From NCBI GenBank assembly GCA_018780805.1, contig JADMJD010000139.1:1-41827 (forward strand): 41,827 nt of DNA, written 5' to 3'. A program made the translations under genes and the position numbers. Positions 9,416 to 16,431 of the stretch are shown in pieces (within the stretch, counting starts at the first letter, position 1; every line of letters begins with the position of its first letter). The stretch is from Rubrivivax sp. GTDB taxonomy: Bacteria > Pseudomonadota > Gammaproteobacteria > Burkholderiales > Burkholderiaceae_C. The notes below the pieces were generated by a model. It had not been told where the DNA came from, searched no databases, and worked only from the letters and a program-made list of their open reading frames with translations.

Positions 9416-9651
9416 GTGCTGCCGCTCCAGGCCTTGAGCTGGCCGTCTTCCAGCACCTGCACCTGCTGCTCCACCGCGTCCAGCCGGCCGCGGCACAGCT
9501 GCAGCAGTTCGGCACCGCGTTTGTAGCTGTCCAACAGCTGGTCCAGCGGCAACTGGCCCGACTCCATGGCCTGCACCAGGCGGTCGAGCTCCGCCAGCGC
9601 CTGCTCGTAGGTGGTGGGGGCGGTCGGCGGCGTGGCGGAGGACTTGGCCAT
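9412..9651 (-). CDS. xseB: Exodeoxyribonuclease VII small subunit
   Basis: Small subunit of exonuclease VII, which degrades single-stranded DNA together with XseA (not in this window). 79 residues, normal for the family. The core YEQALAELDRLVQAMESGQL, then PLDQLLDSYKRGAELLQLCR, is the family signature of a helical hairpin that binds the large subunit. First gene of the unit that continues with ispA and dxs. A TAGAAT box 24 nt upstream is the likely promoter. Divergent from the Rieske oxygenase gene across 245 bp. Confidence 0.95.
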   Translation of the reverse strand: MAKSSATPPTAPTTYEQALAELDRLVQAMESGQLPLDQLLDSYKRGAELLQLCRGRLDAVEQQVQVLEDGQLKAWSGST

Positions 9652-9675
9652 TTCTCAACGTGAAATCAACGCCGC

Positions 9676-9681
9676 ATTCTA
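9676..9681 (-). promoter_or_regulatory. Probable -10 box of the xseB-ispA-dxs operon
   Basis: TAGAAT on the minus strand, 24 nt before the xseB ATG. No clear -35 hexamer at the expected distance. Confidence 0.45.
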
Positions 9682-9770
9682 GACGGAGGCCCAAGCCGCT
9701 CCGCACCGGGCCGGGGCGTCTGGGGTCCACCCCCCAGACGATGCGCAGGTGCCGTGCGGACCCCCCTGGC

Positions 9771-9776
9771 TACAAT
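9771..9776 (+). promoter_or_regulatory. Probable -10 box of the Rieske oxygenase gene
   Basis: TACAAT followed by a G/C-only stretch (CGGCGCCCCCGCC). The gene start is 120 nt further on, giving a long leader. The same (T/C)ACAAT plus GC-rich discriminator occurs at several other promoters in this window. The rest of the 9652-9896 intergenic region contains nothing else recognisable. Confidence 0.45.
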
Positions 9777-9878
9777 CGGCGCCCCCGCCAGCGGTCGGAT
9801 CGCCAACGCCAGTCGCTGTGCCGGGTTCCCCGCCCGTCGGGCCAGTCCTGCCGACGGGGTTCTGCACTTCTTGGGCAT

Positions 9879-9890
9879 GGAGGATCCTCC
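9879..9890 (+). promoter_or_regulatory. Ribosome binding site embedded in a 12-nt perfect palindrome
   Basis: GGAGGATCCTCC, 6 nt before the ATG of the Rieske oxygenase. The left half is a strong Shine-Dalgarno (GGAGG) and the right half is complementary to it. The GGAGG ends 13 nt before the ATG, a long spacing. Confidence 0.5.
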
Positions 9891-9896
9891 CGGATC

Positions 9897-11024
9897 ATGT
9901 CGGACCTGAGCACCACGCTTGAAGCCAAGCACCGCCCATCGACGCACCCGCGTCTGCAGCTGGCGGTCTCGTCTTATTTTGACGAGGCGCTGTTCCGCGA
10001 GGAACAGCGGCTGATCTTCGATGCCGGGCCGCGTTATGTGGGCCATGCGCTCGCGGTGCCCGAGGTGGGGGACTTCCATGTGCTGCAACATGAAGGCGAC
10101 GGCCGTGCCCTGGTGCGCGGGCCGGACGGCGTGCAGCTCGTCTCCAACATCTGCCGCCACCGCCAGGCGGTGATGTTGCAGGGCCGCGGCAACACCGGCG
10201 GCCAGGTGGTGTGCCCGCTGCACCGCTGGACCTACGGCCTGGACGGCCAGCTCAAGGGCGCGCCGCACTTCCAGCAGGACCCTTGCCTGCACCTGCGCAA
10301 CTACCCGCTGCAGCAATGGAACGGCCTGTTGTTCGAAGCCGGCGGCCGGGCCGTGGCCGACGAACTTCGGGCCCTGGGCACCGCGGGTGAGCTGGATTTT
10401 TCCGGCTACGTCTTCGACCGCGCGGTGACCCATGTGTGCGACTACAACTGGAAGACCTTCATCGAGGTCTACCTGGAGGATTACCACGTCGGCCCCTTCC
10501 ACCCCGGCCTGGGCAACTTGGTGACCTGCGACGACCTGCGCTGGGAGTTCGGCGAGCAGTACTCGGTGCAGACCGTGGGCCTGAAACCGCGGCTGGACCG
10601 GCCGGGCTCACCCGTCTACGCGCGTTACCACGATGCGCTGCAACGCTGGCAGAACGGCCGCGCCCCGGCCCAGGGCGCGATCTGGCTGACGCTGTACCCG
10701 ACCGTGATGGTGGAGTGGTACCCGGGTGTGCTGACGGTGTCCACGCTGCACGCGGTGTCGCCGCAGAAGACGGTCAACGTGGTCGAGTTTTATTACCCCG
10801 AGGAAGTGGCGTTGTTCGAACGTGAGCTGGTCGACGCACAACAGGCGGCCTACATGGAAACCTGTGCCGAAGACGACCAGATCGCGCTGCGCATGGACGC
10901 CGGCCGCCGCGCGCTCATGCAGCGTGGTGACGACGAATCCGGCCCCTACCAGAGCCCGATGGAAGACGGCATGCAGCACTTCCACGCCTGGTACCGGCGC
11001 GCGATGGGTGCTGGATCGACCTGA
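9897..11024 (+). CDS. Rieske-type aromatic ring-hydroxylating oxygenase, alpha subunit
   Basis: Rieske non-haem iron oxygenase of 375 residues. The [2Fe-2S] ligands are C86-x-H88 (NICRHRQAV) and C106-x2-H109 (VVCPLHRW). The catalytic domain contains CDYNWKTFIEVYLEDYHVGPFHP, with mononuclear iron ligands H197 and H202; an acidic stretch AEDDQIALR near the C-terminus may supply the carboxylate. No reductase, ferredoxin or beta subunit lies nearby, so electrons must come from partners elsewhere. The start ATG 9897 is preceded by GGAGG inside the 12-nt palindrome GGAGGATCCTCC (9879-9890). The open frame extends upstream to 9660 without similarity. An EamA transporter gene follows at once. The substrate cannot be told from the sequence. 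Confidence 0.9.
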   Translation: MSDLSTTLEAKHRPSTHPRLQLAVSSYFDEALFREEQRLIFDAGPRYVGHALAVPEVGDFHVLQHEGDGRALVRGPDGVQLVSNICRHRQAVMLQGRGNTGGQVVCPLHRWTYGLDGQLKGAPHFQQDPCLHLRNYPLQQWNGLLFEAGGRAVADELRALGTAGELDFSGYVFDRAVTHVCDYNWKTFIEVYLEDYHVGPFHPGLGNLVTCDDLRWEFGEQYSVQTVGLKPRLDRPGSPVYARYHDALQRWQNGRAPAQGAIWLTLYPTVMVEWYPGVLTVSTLHAVSPQKTVNVVEFYYPEEVALFERELVDAQQAAYMETCAEDDQIALRMDAGRRALMQRGDDESGPYQSPMEDGMQHFHAWYRRAMGAGST

Positions 11025-11031
11025 GCCGCCC

Positions 11032-11931
11032 TTGATTCCCCGCCTCTCGGCACCGTGGCTGATGCTCGGCGCAACCTTCCTGTTCGCGCTGATGGGCGTG
11101 TGTGTCAAGCTGGCTTCGGCGCGTTATGGCGCGGGCGAGATCGTGATGTACCGCAGCCTCGTCGGGGCGGTCTACATCGTGCTGCTGGCGCGCTGGCGCG
11201 GCGGCAGCCTCAAGACCGCGGTGCCCGGCATGCACGCCTGGCGCGCCGCCGTGGGCGTCACGTCCCTGGTGCTGTGGTTCTATTCGATCGGTGGGTTGCC
11301 GCTGGCCACCGCGATGACGCTGAACTACATGTCCTCGGTCTGGATGGCGCTGTTCCTGATCGGCGGCGCCATCCTGCTGGGCAGCGCGCGGGTGGACCCC
11401 AAGCTGGTGGCCGCGGTGCTCACCGGTTTTGCCGGCGTGGCCCTGGTGCTGCGCCCCACCATCGACCAGCAGCAGCTCTGGCACGGCCTGGCCGGCCTGC
11501 TGTCGGGCGTGCTGGCGGCTTTGGCCTACCTGCAGGTCACGGCCCTGGGCCGCACCGGCGAGCCGGACTACCGCATCGTCTTCTACTTTTCGGTCAGCGG
11601 TGCCGTCGTCGGTTTGGTGCTGACCTGCCTCAGCGGTTTTGGCCAGCACAGCGGGGCCGGTGTCGGCCTGCTGCTGGCCATCGGCCTGCTGGCCACCACG
11701 GCGCAGCTGATGATGACGCGGGCTTATGCCATCGGCCGCACCTTGTCCAACGCCTCGTTGCAATACGCCGGCATCGCGTTTTCCTTCGTGTTCGGCGTGC
11801 TGATCTTCAACGATTCGATCACGGGGATGGCCGTGGCCGGCATCCTGCTCATCGTGCTCGCGGGCCTGGCCGCGACGCTGCTGCGCGCCCGCAGCCCGGC
11901 GCCTGTGGGGCCGGCCGACACCACCACCTGA
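11032..11931 (+). CDS. EamA/DMT-family transporter
   Basis: Inner-membrane carrier of the drug/metabolite transporter superfamily, about 299 residues with roughly ten hydrophobic segments, built as two EamA repeats. The first starts at APWLMLGATFLFALMGVCVK and the second around LWHGLAGLLSGVLAALAYLQ. LNYMSSVWMALF is typical of the first repeat. It begins 7 nt after the Rieske oxygenase stop, so they are probably cotranscribed. The start is uncertain: TTG 11032 is preferred for position, but GTG 11008 (overlapping the oxygenase end) and ATG 11062 are in frame and no strong ribosome binding site decides. Substrate unknown. Three 10-nt repeats cover its stop codon. Confidence 0.85.
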   Translation: MIPRLSAPWLMLGATFLFALMGVCVKLASARYGAGEIVMYRSLVGAVYIVLLARWRGGSLKTAVPGMHAWRAAVGVTSLVLWFYSIGGLPLATAMTLNYMSSVWMALFLIGGAILLGSARVDPKLVAAVLTGFAGVALVLRPTIDQQQLWHGLAGLLSGVLAALAYLQVTALGRTGEPDYRIVFYFSVSGAVVGLVLTCLSGFGQHSGAGVGLLLAIGLLATTAQLMMTRAYAIGRTLSNASLQYAGIAFSFVFGVLIFNDSITGMAVAGILLIVLAGLAATLLRARSPAPVGPADTTT

Positions 11932-11950
11932 CACCACCTGACACCACGAG
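11921..11950 (+). repeat. Three tandem 10-nt repeats across the EamA stop codon
   Basis: CCACCACCTG, ACACCACCTG, ACACCACGAG in a row. The junctions create TGA at 11929 (the real stop) and at 11939 in the +1 frame; another TGA at 11958 is in the third frame. Confidence 0.7.
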
Positions 11951-11961
11951 GCCATGCTGAA

Positions 11962-12042
11962 ATGAAACCCCCACGCTCGCTTTGCTCGCTGCCCCCCGAG
12001 GGGGCACAGGTCACCCTTGGGGCGGCCCGGCGGGAGACCTGA
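11962..12042 (+). repeat. Dispersed repeat, copy 1 (mini-ORF MKPPRSL...ARRET)
   Basis: 81 bp starting ATGAAACCCCCACGCTC, with the perfect hairpin TGCCCCC-CGA-GGGGGCA in the middle and CTTGGGGCGGCCCGG near the end. About 38 of its first 44 bases match the copy at 31153-31230. It forms an open frame of 26 codons (MKPPRSLCSLPPEGAQVTLG, then AARRET) that ends TGA, one base before the ATG of the sulfurtransferase (TGAcATG). I recognise this as a dispersed element frequent in Comamonadaceae; its function is unknown. The frame may be translated or may be fortuitous. Confidence 0.85.
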
Positions 12043-12043
12043 C

Positions 12044-12889
12044 ATGCCCACGCCCAGCCCCCTGATCAGCGCGCCCGCGCTGCAAGCGCGGCTCGATGCC
12101 GGCCTGCCCACCGTCGTGCTCGACACACGCTTCGACCTGGCCCAGCCGGCAGCCGGTGCAGCGGCCCACGCCGCCGGCCATCTGCCGGGTGCGGTGTATG
12201 CACACCTGGACCAGCAACTCTCGGGTGCCAAGACCGGTCTCAATGGGCGCCACCCGCTGCCCGACCGGGGCAGCTTCGCGGCTTGGGCTGGCGCCCAGGG
12301 CATCCAGCCCGGCGTGCTGGTGGTGGCCTACGACGATCAGGGCGGGCCCTATGCGGCGCGTGCCTGGTGGCTGCTGCGCTGGCTGGGCCATGCCGACGTG
12401 GCCGTGCTGGACGGTGGCTGGGCCGCCTGGCAGGCGGCTGGTGGTGCGGTGGACAACACAGTGCCACCCGTGGTCGGCGGCGCGCCTTACCCGGCTTCGT
12501 CCACCGCCGCCATGCCGACGGTGGACGCCCAGGCGCTGCTGGCGCAGCTGGGCCGGGTGCGCCTGGTCGACGCCCGTGCCGCCGAACGTTTCCGCGGCGA
12601 CGTGGAGCCGCTGGACCCGGTGGCCGGCCACATCCCCGGCGCCACGCTGCGGTTTTTCAAGGACAACCTGCAGGCCGATGGCCGCTTCAAATCGGCCGAA
12701 CAGCTGCGCGCCGAGTTTTCCGCCTGGGGCCAGCCCGCGGCCGAGGTGGTGCACCAGTGCGGCTCGGGCGTGACCGCCTGCCACAACCTGCTGGCCATGG
12801 CCCACGCCGGGCTGGGGGGGGCGGCGCTGTACGCCGGTTCGTGGAGCGAGTGGTGCGCCGACCCCCGCCGGCCCGTCGCCCGGGGTTGA
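12044..12889 (+). CDS. Two-domain sulfurtransferase (rhodanese/3-mercaptopyruvate sulfurtransferase type)
   Basis: 281 residues with two rhodanese domains, the N-terminal inactive (about 8-135) and the C-terminal catalytic (about 158-275). The catalytic loop is CGSGVTA with Cys239, closer to SseA-type mercaptopyruvate sulfurtransferases (CGSGVTA) than to classical thiosulfate rhodaneses (CRxGx[RT]). The conserved GHLPGA (45-50) and GHIPGA (195-200) precede each core. It would transfer sulfane sulfur from mercaptopyruvate or thiosulfate to cyanide or thiol acceptors. Start ATG 12044 has GGGAG 7 nt upstream; the repeat element ends 1 nt before it. sseA is a possible symbol, but substrate preference cannot be fixed from sequence. 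Confidence 0.92.
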   Translation: MPTPSPLISAPALQARLDAGLPTVVLDTRFDLAQPAAGAAAHAAGHLPGAVYAHLDQQLSGAKTGLNGRHPLPDRGSFAAWAGAQGIQPGVLVVAYDDQGGPYAARAWWLLRWLGHADVAVLDGGWAAWQAAGGAVDNTVPPVVGGAPYPASSTAAMPTVDAQALLAQLGRVRLVDARAAERFRGDVEPLDPVAGHIPGATLRFFKDNLQADGRFKSAEQLRAEFSAWGQPAAEVVHQCGSGVTACHNLLAMAHAGLGGAALYAGSWSEWCADPRRPVARG

Positions 12890-12977
12890 TGCCGATCAAG
12901 ACAGCGTGCCCGGGCCGGCGCACACTGGGTGCCTGAACGGTGCCGGGCCCGCGGCGCCGCTGCCCAGGAGCCCTGCC

Positions 12978-13412
12978 ATGTACCAACACATCCTCGTCCC
13001 CACCGACGGTTCCGAGATCACGGCCAAGGCGGTGCAGGCTGCCATCACACTGGCCAAGCTGTGCGGCGCAAAGCTGACGACGCTGGGCGTGAAGGAGCCC
13101 TTCCCGTACAGCGCCATCTCCGAGATGCAGCCCGTGCCGCCGCAGGAGTTCTTCGACGCCCAGGAGCGCATCGCCAGCGCCCATGTGAAGGCCGTGATGG
13201 ACGCCGCGCAAGCCGCGGGCCTGAGCTGCCAGGGCTTCACCGTCGAAGCCCTGCACCCCTGGGAAGCCATCACCGACCACGCCAGCAAAAACGGCTGCGA
13301 CCTGATCGTGATGGCCTCGCACGGCCGCCGCGGCGTGGCCGCGTTGCTGCTGGGCAGCGAGACGCAGAAGGTGCTGACCCACACCGACCTGCCGGTGCTG
13401 GTGGTGCGCTGA
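12978..13412 (+). CDS. Universal stress protein, UspA family
   Basis: Single-domain universal stress protein of 144 residues. It begins MYQHILVPTDGSEITAKAV, and the C-terminal DLIVMASHGRRGVAALLLGSETQKVL carries the G-x2-G...GS nucleotide-binding motif of ATP-binding members. It ends DLPVLVVR, as is usual. Start ATG 12978 follows AGGAG at a 7-nt spacing. It is a separate unit downstream of the sulfurtransferase (88-bp gap) and convergent with the dienelactone hydrolase gene. The exact role is not predictable. Confidence 0.93.
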   Translation: MYQHILVPTDGSEITAKAVQAAITLAKLCGAKLTTLGVKEPFPYSAISEMQPVPPQEFFDAQERIASAHVKAVMDAAQAAGLSCQGFTVEALHPWEAITDHASKNGCDLIVMASHGRRGVAALLLGSETQKVLTHTDLPVLVVR

Positions 13413-13436
13413 ACCCGTTGTGCGGATCAGGGCGTG

Positions 13437-14315
13437 TCAGGCCACCCCGTGCTGCCTGAACCACGCCAGCGCCCGCTGCCAGCCGTCGCTGGCGGCGTCG
13501 GCGCGGAAGCTGGGCCGGTAGTCGGCATGGAAGGCGTGTGGCGCGTCGGCGTAGACCTGGAACATTGAGGCCTTGGCTGCAGCGCTGCCGCCGGCCAGCG
13601 CGGCTTTCATCTGCTCCACCGTGGCCAGCGGGATGCCGCTGTCCTGACCACCGTACAGGCCCAGCACCGGGCCCTTGAGTTCAGCCGTCAGCTCCACCGG
13701 GTTGCGTGGCTGCAGCGGGTTGGACTGGCCCACCAGGCGGCCGTACCAGGCCACACCGGCCTTCACCGCCGGGTTGTGTGCGCTGTACAGCCAGGTGATG
13801 CGCCCGCCCCAGCAGAAGCCGGTGATCGCCAGCTTGCCCGCGTCGGCACCCTGGCCGCGGGCCCAGGCCACGCTCGCATCCAGGTCGGCCATCACCTGTG
13901 CGTCGGGCACCTTGGAGATCACCTCGGCGATCAGCTTGCCGACCTCGCCATACGCCGTGGCGTCGCCCTGGCGGATGAACAGCTCGGGCGCGATCGCAAA
14001 GTAGCCTGCCTTGGCAAACCGCCGCGCCACGTCGGCGATGTACTCGTGCACGCCGAAGATCTCGCTGATCACCAGCACCACGGGTGCATTGGCCTTGCCG
14101 GCGGGTGCGGCACGGTAGGCCGGCATCTTGAAGTCGCCGACCGGGATCGTCACCTCGCCGGCCACCAGGCCGGTGCTGTCGGTCTTCACCACCGTCTGCG
14201 CCATCACCGGCAGCACCGCGGCCGCAAATCCGCTGCCGACGGCGCCGCCCACGAAGCGGCGGCGCGAGAGCTCGGCGGTGGGCGGCACGAGGCTGTCGAA
14301 GTCTGATCTCAGCAT
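13437..14315 (-). CDS. Tat-exported dienelactone hydrolase family protein
   Basis: Alpha/beta-hydrolase of the dienelactone hydrolase family, 292 residues. The N-terminus SRRRFVGGAVGSGFAAAVLP (17-36) followed by VMAQ is a twin-arginine signal with a probable cleavage after AQ, so it should act in the periplasm. The nucleophile is Cys168 in GFCWGG, with Asp225 (YGGQDSG) and His260 (APHAF) completing the triad; Glu85 in SEIFGV matches the regulatory Glu of the family. Start ATG 14315 has AGGAG 6 nt upstream. It is divergent from ppx, with a TAGAAT box 31 nt before the start. Catalytic activity is likely, but a chlorocatechol role is not implied: no such pathway genes are nearby. Confidence 0.92.
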   Translation of the reverse strand: MLRSDFDSLVPPTAELSRRRFVGGAVGSGFAAAVLPVMAQTVVKTDSTGLVAGEVTIPVGDFKMPAYRAAPAGKANAPVVLVISEIFGVHEYIADVARRFAKAGYFAIAPELFIRQGDATAYGEVGKLIAEVISKVPDAQVMADLDASVAWARGQGADAGKLAITGFCWGGRITWLYSAHNPAVKAGVAWYGRLVGQSNPLQPRNPVELTAELKGPVLGLYGGQDSGIPLATVEQMKAALAGGSAAAKASMFQVYADAPHAFHADYRPSFRADAASDGWQRALAWFRQHGVA

Positions 14316-14346
14316 GGCGGTCTCCTGGAAGGGTTGCAGCCGCTGC

Positions 14347-14352
14347 ATTCTA
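14347..14352 (-). promoter_or_regulatory. Probable -10 box of the dienelactone hydrolase gene
   Basis: TAGAAT on the minus strand, 31 nt before the ATG. It lies back to back with the ppx -10 box on the other strand, 33 nt between them. Confidence 0.4.
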
Positions 14353-14385
14353 GGAACGCGGCACTGGCCCCACCGGAGGCGCGGG

Positions 14386-14391
14386 CACAAT
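14386..14391 (+). promoter_or_regulatory. Probable -10 box of ppx, implying a leaderless mRNA
   Basis: CACAAT followed by CCGCGTC and then ATG, leaving 7 nt between box and start codon, so transcription should begin at or next to the A of ATG. The core CACAATCCGCG recurs exactly in front of the acyltransferase gene at 29495. No good -35 hexamer. Confidence 0.45.
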
Positions 14392-14398
14392 CCGCGTC

Positions 14399-15919
14399 AT
14401 GCCCGTCCAACTGCCCTCGCTCAACGAACCCCTGGCCGCGATCGACATGGGCTCCAACAGCTTCCGGCTCGAGATCGGCCAGCTGCAACATGGCCGATAT
14501 CGCCGGCTGGACTACCTGAAGGAGATGGTCCGCCTGGGCGGCGGGCTGGATGCACAGGGCATGCTCACCGAAGAGGCCACCGCCCGCGGCCTGGCCTGCC
14601 TGGCGCGTTTTGCCGAGCGGCTGCGTGACTTTGCGCCGGGCCAGATCCGCGCCGTGGCCACGCAGACTTTGCGCGAGGCACGCAACCGCAACGCCTTCCT
14701 GGCCCGTGCGCAGCCGGTGCTGGGCCATGCCATCGAGGTGATCTCCGGCCGCGAGGAAGCGCGCCTGATCTACGCCGGTGTGGCCCATCTGCAGCCAGCC
14801 GCGGGTGACGAACAACAGCCTCGTCTGGTGATCGACATCGGCGGCCGCTCGACCGAAATGATCCTGGGCCGCGGCAAGCAGCCCAGCACGGCGGAATCGT
14901 TCCGCGTGGGCTGTGTCAGCCTGTCGATGCGCTACTTCCCCGATGGCCGGCTCACGGCGGAAGGCTTCCGCGCCGCGCAGGTGGCGGCCGGCGCCGAGCT
15001 GGAAGAAGGCCTGCAACCCTTTTCGCCGTCCCATTGGCAGAAGGCGCTGGGCTCGTCTGGCAGCGTGGGCGCGGTGTCGCAGATCCTGGCCGCGGCAGGT
15101 GTCAGCGATGGCCGCATCACGGCCGACGGCCTGCGCTGGTGCATCGCCCGCTGCATCGAGCTGGGCCACATCGACCGGCTGCAGTTCCCTGGCCTGAAGG
15201 CCGAGCGCCGCGCGGTGCTGCCCGGTGGGCTGGCCATCCTCTACACGCTGCTGGCCAACTTCCGCATCCCCGAGCTGTTCCCGGCCAAAGGTGCGTTGCG
15301 CCAAGGTGTGATCATCGACCTGCACGAGCGGCTGGCGGCCTTGCACCGGGCGCGCCCGGGTGATGTGCGCGACCGTTCCGTGGCCGAGCTGCAGCGGCGC
15401 TTTGCCGTCGATGCGGCCCAGGCGGCGCGCGTGCGCAGCATTGCGCTGGCGCTGCATGCGCAGGCAGTGCCCGACGCCGAGCTGGACCACCAGCGTGAGC
15501 TGGGCTGGGCCTGTGACCTGCACGAGATGGGCTTGATGGTGTCGCACCACGACCACCACCGCCACAGCGCCTACCTGCTGGACCATGTGGACGCGCCGGG
15601 GTTTTCGCAGAGCCAGCAGCGCCGGCTGGGTGAGCTGGTGCTGGGCCAGCGCGGCGGCCTGCGCAAGCTGGAGGCGCCGCTGGCCGCCAGCCCGGCCTTT
15701 GCCTGGCAGGTGCTGTGCCTGCGCTTGGCCGCCATCAAGTGCCATGCGCGCGGGCCGGTGGATGTATCGGCGCTGTCGCTGCGCGCCAAGGGGCGCGACG
15801 CGCTGCTCAGCTTCACGCCCGCCTGGGCCGACAGCCACCCGCGCACCTTGTTCCTGCTGCGCGAGGAGGCCGAGGCCTGGGCGCGTGGCAACGTGCTGCG
15901 GCTGCTTTTGCCGCGCTGA
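14399..15919 (+). CDS. ppx: Exopolyphosphatase (Ppx/GppA family)
   Basis: Releases orthophosphate from the ends of polyphosphate; the homologous GppA hydrolyses pppGpp. 506 residues, in the normal range for Ppx. The N-terminal ASKHA fold shows AIDMGSNSFRLEI, AVATQTLREARN, VISGREEARLIYAGV and LVIDIGGRSTEMILG, all phosphate-binding blocks. The C-terminal HD-like region includes WACDLHEMGLMVSHHDHHRH. Start ATG 14399 comes 7 nt after a CACAAT box and lacks a close Shine-Dalgarno (GGAGG is about 20 nt away), fitting leaderless translation. It is convergent with the sixA-ppk1 pair, giving a synthesis and breakdown module for polyphosphate. The end of the gene carries a triplicated 14-nt repeat. Confidence 0.95.
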   Translation: MPVQLPSLNEPLAAIDMGSNSFRLEIGQLQHGRYRRLDYLKEMVRLGGGLDAQGMLTEEATARGLACLARFAERLRDFAPGQIRAVATQTLREARNRNAFLARAQPVLGHAIEVISGREEARLIYAGVAHLQPAAGDEQQPRLVIDIGGRSTEMILGRGKQPSTAESFRVGCVSLSMRYFPDGRLTAEGFRAAQVAAGAELEEGLQPFSPSHWQKALGSSGSVGAVSQILAAAGVSDGRITADGLRWCIARCIELGHIDRLQFPGLKAERRAVLPGGLAILYTLLANFRIPELFPAKGALRQGVIIDLHERLAALHRARPGDVRDRSVAELQRRFAVDAAQAARVRSIALALHAQAVPDAELDHQRELGWACDLHEMGLMVSHHDHHRHSAYLLDHVDAPGFSQSQQRRLGELVLGQRGGLRKLEAPLAASPAFAWQVLCLRLAAIKCHARGPVDVSALSLRAKGRDALLSFTPAWADSHPRTLFLLREEAEAWARGNVLRLLLPR

Positions 15920-15949
15920 GATTGCCGCGCTGAAATTGCCGCGCTGAAG
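15908..15949 (+). repeat. Three tandem 14-nt repeats covering the ppx stop codon
   Basis: TTGCCGCGCTGAGA, TTGCCGCGCTGAAA, TTGCCGCGCTGAAG. Each unit holds a TGA (15917, 15931, 15945). Because 14 is not a multiple of 3, the three stops fall in the three different frames. Confidence 0.9.
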
Positions 15950-15962
15950 TGACTGCGCCGGC

Positions 15963-16424
15963 TTAGAGCAGGTCCACGCCCAGCGCGGCGTGCAGCACCA
16001 CCTGCGTGATGCCCTCGCGCTCACGTGCCCGTACCCAGACAAACGCGCCCTTGCGCACCGGCCAGGGCTGGGCCTGGCCGCTGAGCAGGTAGGCCGCGGC
16101 CAGGCCGAGGGTGGGCTGGTGGCCGATCACCAGCACCGGCTCGCGCGCGTCGGGCCAGCGCGCGGCGGCCAGCAGGCCTTCCACCGTGCCCTCGGGCGCG
16201 AGTGCGGCCACGGTCTTGACGCGCCGCTCCAGCGCAGCCGCAGTCTGCTGGGCCCGCCGTGCGGGGCTGGCCAGCACCCGCGTGCCGGCCGGCAGCTGGC
16301 GGTTCAGCCAGGTGGCCATGCGCTGGGCCTGCCGTTCACCCTTGGGGGTGAGCGCGCGGTCCAGGTCGTCGGTCAGTTCGCGCAGCTCGAAGGCTTCGGC
16401 GTGGCGCCAGAGGATCAGGTCCAT
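15963..16424 (-). CDS. sixA: Phosphohistidine phosphatase SixA
   Basis: Histidine-phosphatase superfamily protein of 153 residues that removes phosphate from phosphohistidine in phosphorelay or PTS proteins. The catalytic motif is LWRHAEA with His8, and the second His is His102 in LVIGHQPTLG; RALTPKGERQAQRMA and SPARRAQQTA are the other conserved blocks. It begins 7 nt after the ppk1 stop, so it is cotranscribed with ppk1. The pairing with polyphosphate kinase, itself a histidine-phosphorylated enzyme, is suggestive, but no direct link is shown here. Confidence 0.93.
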   Translation of the reverse strand: MDLILWRHAEAFELRELTDDLDRALTPKGERQAQRMATWLNRQLPAGTRVLASPARRAQQTAAALERRVKTVAALAPEGTVEGLLAAARWPDAREPVLVIGHQPTLGLAAAYLLSGQAQPWPVRKGAFVWVRAREREGITQVVLHAALGVDLL

Positions 16425-16431
16425 CGGGCGA

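Noticed and set aside
11988..12006. TGCCCCC-CGA-GGGGGCA hairpin in the dispersed repeat as a transcription terminator.
   Set aside because: No T tract follows on either strand, and the same hairpin lies inside the polysaccharide operon at copy 2, where termination would cut off the downstream genes.
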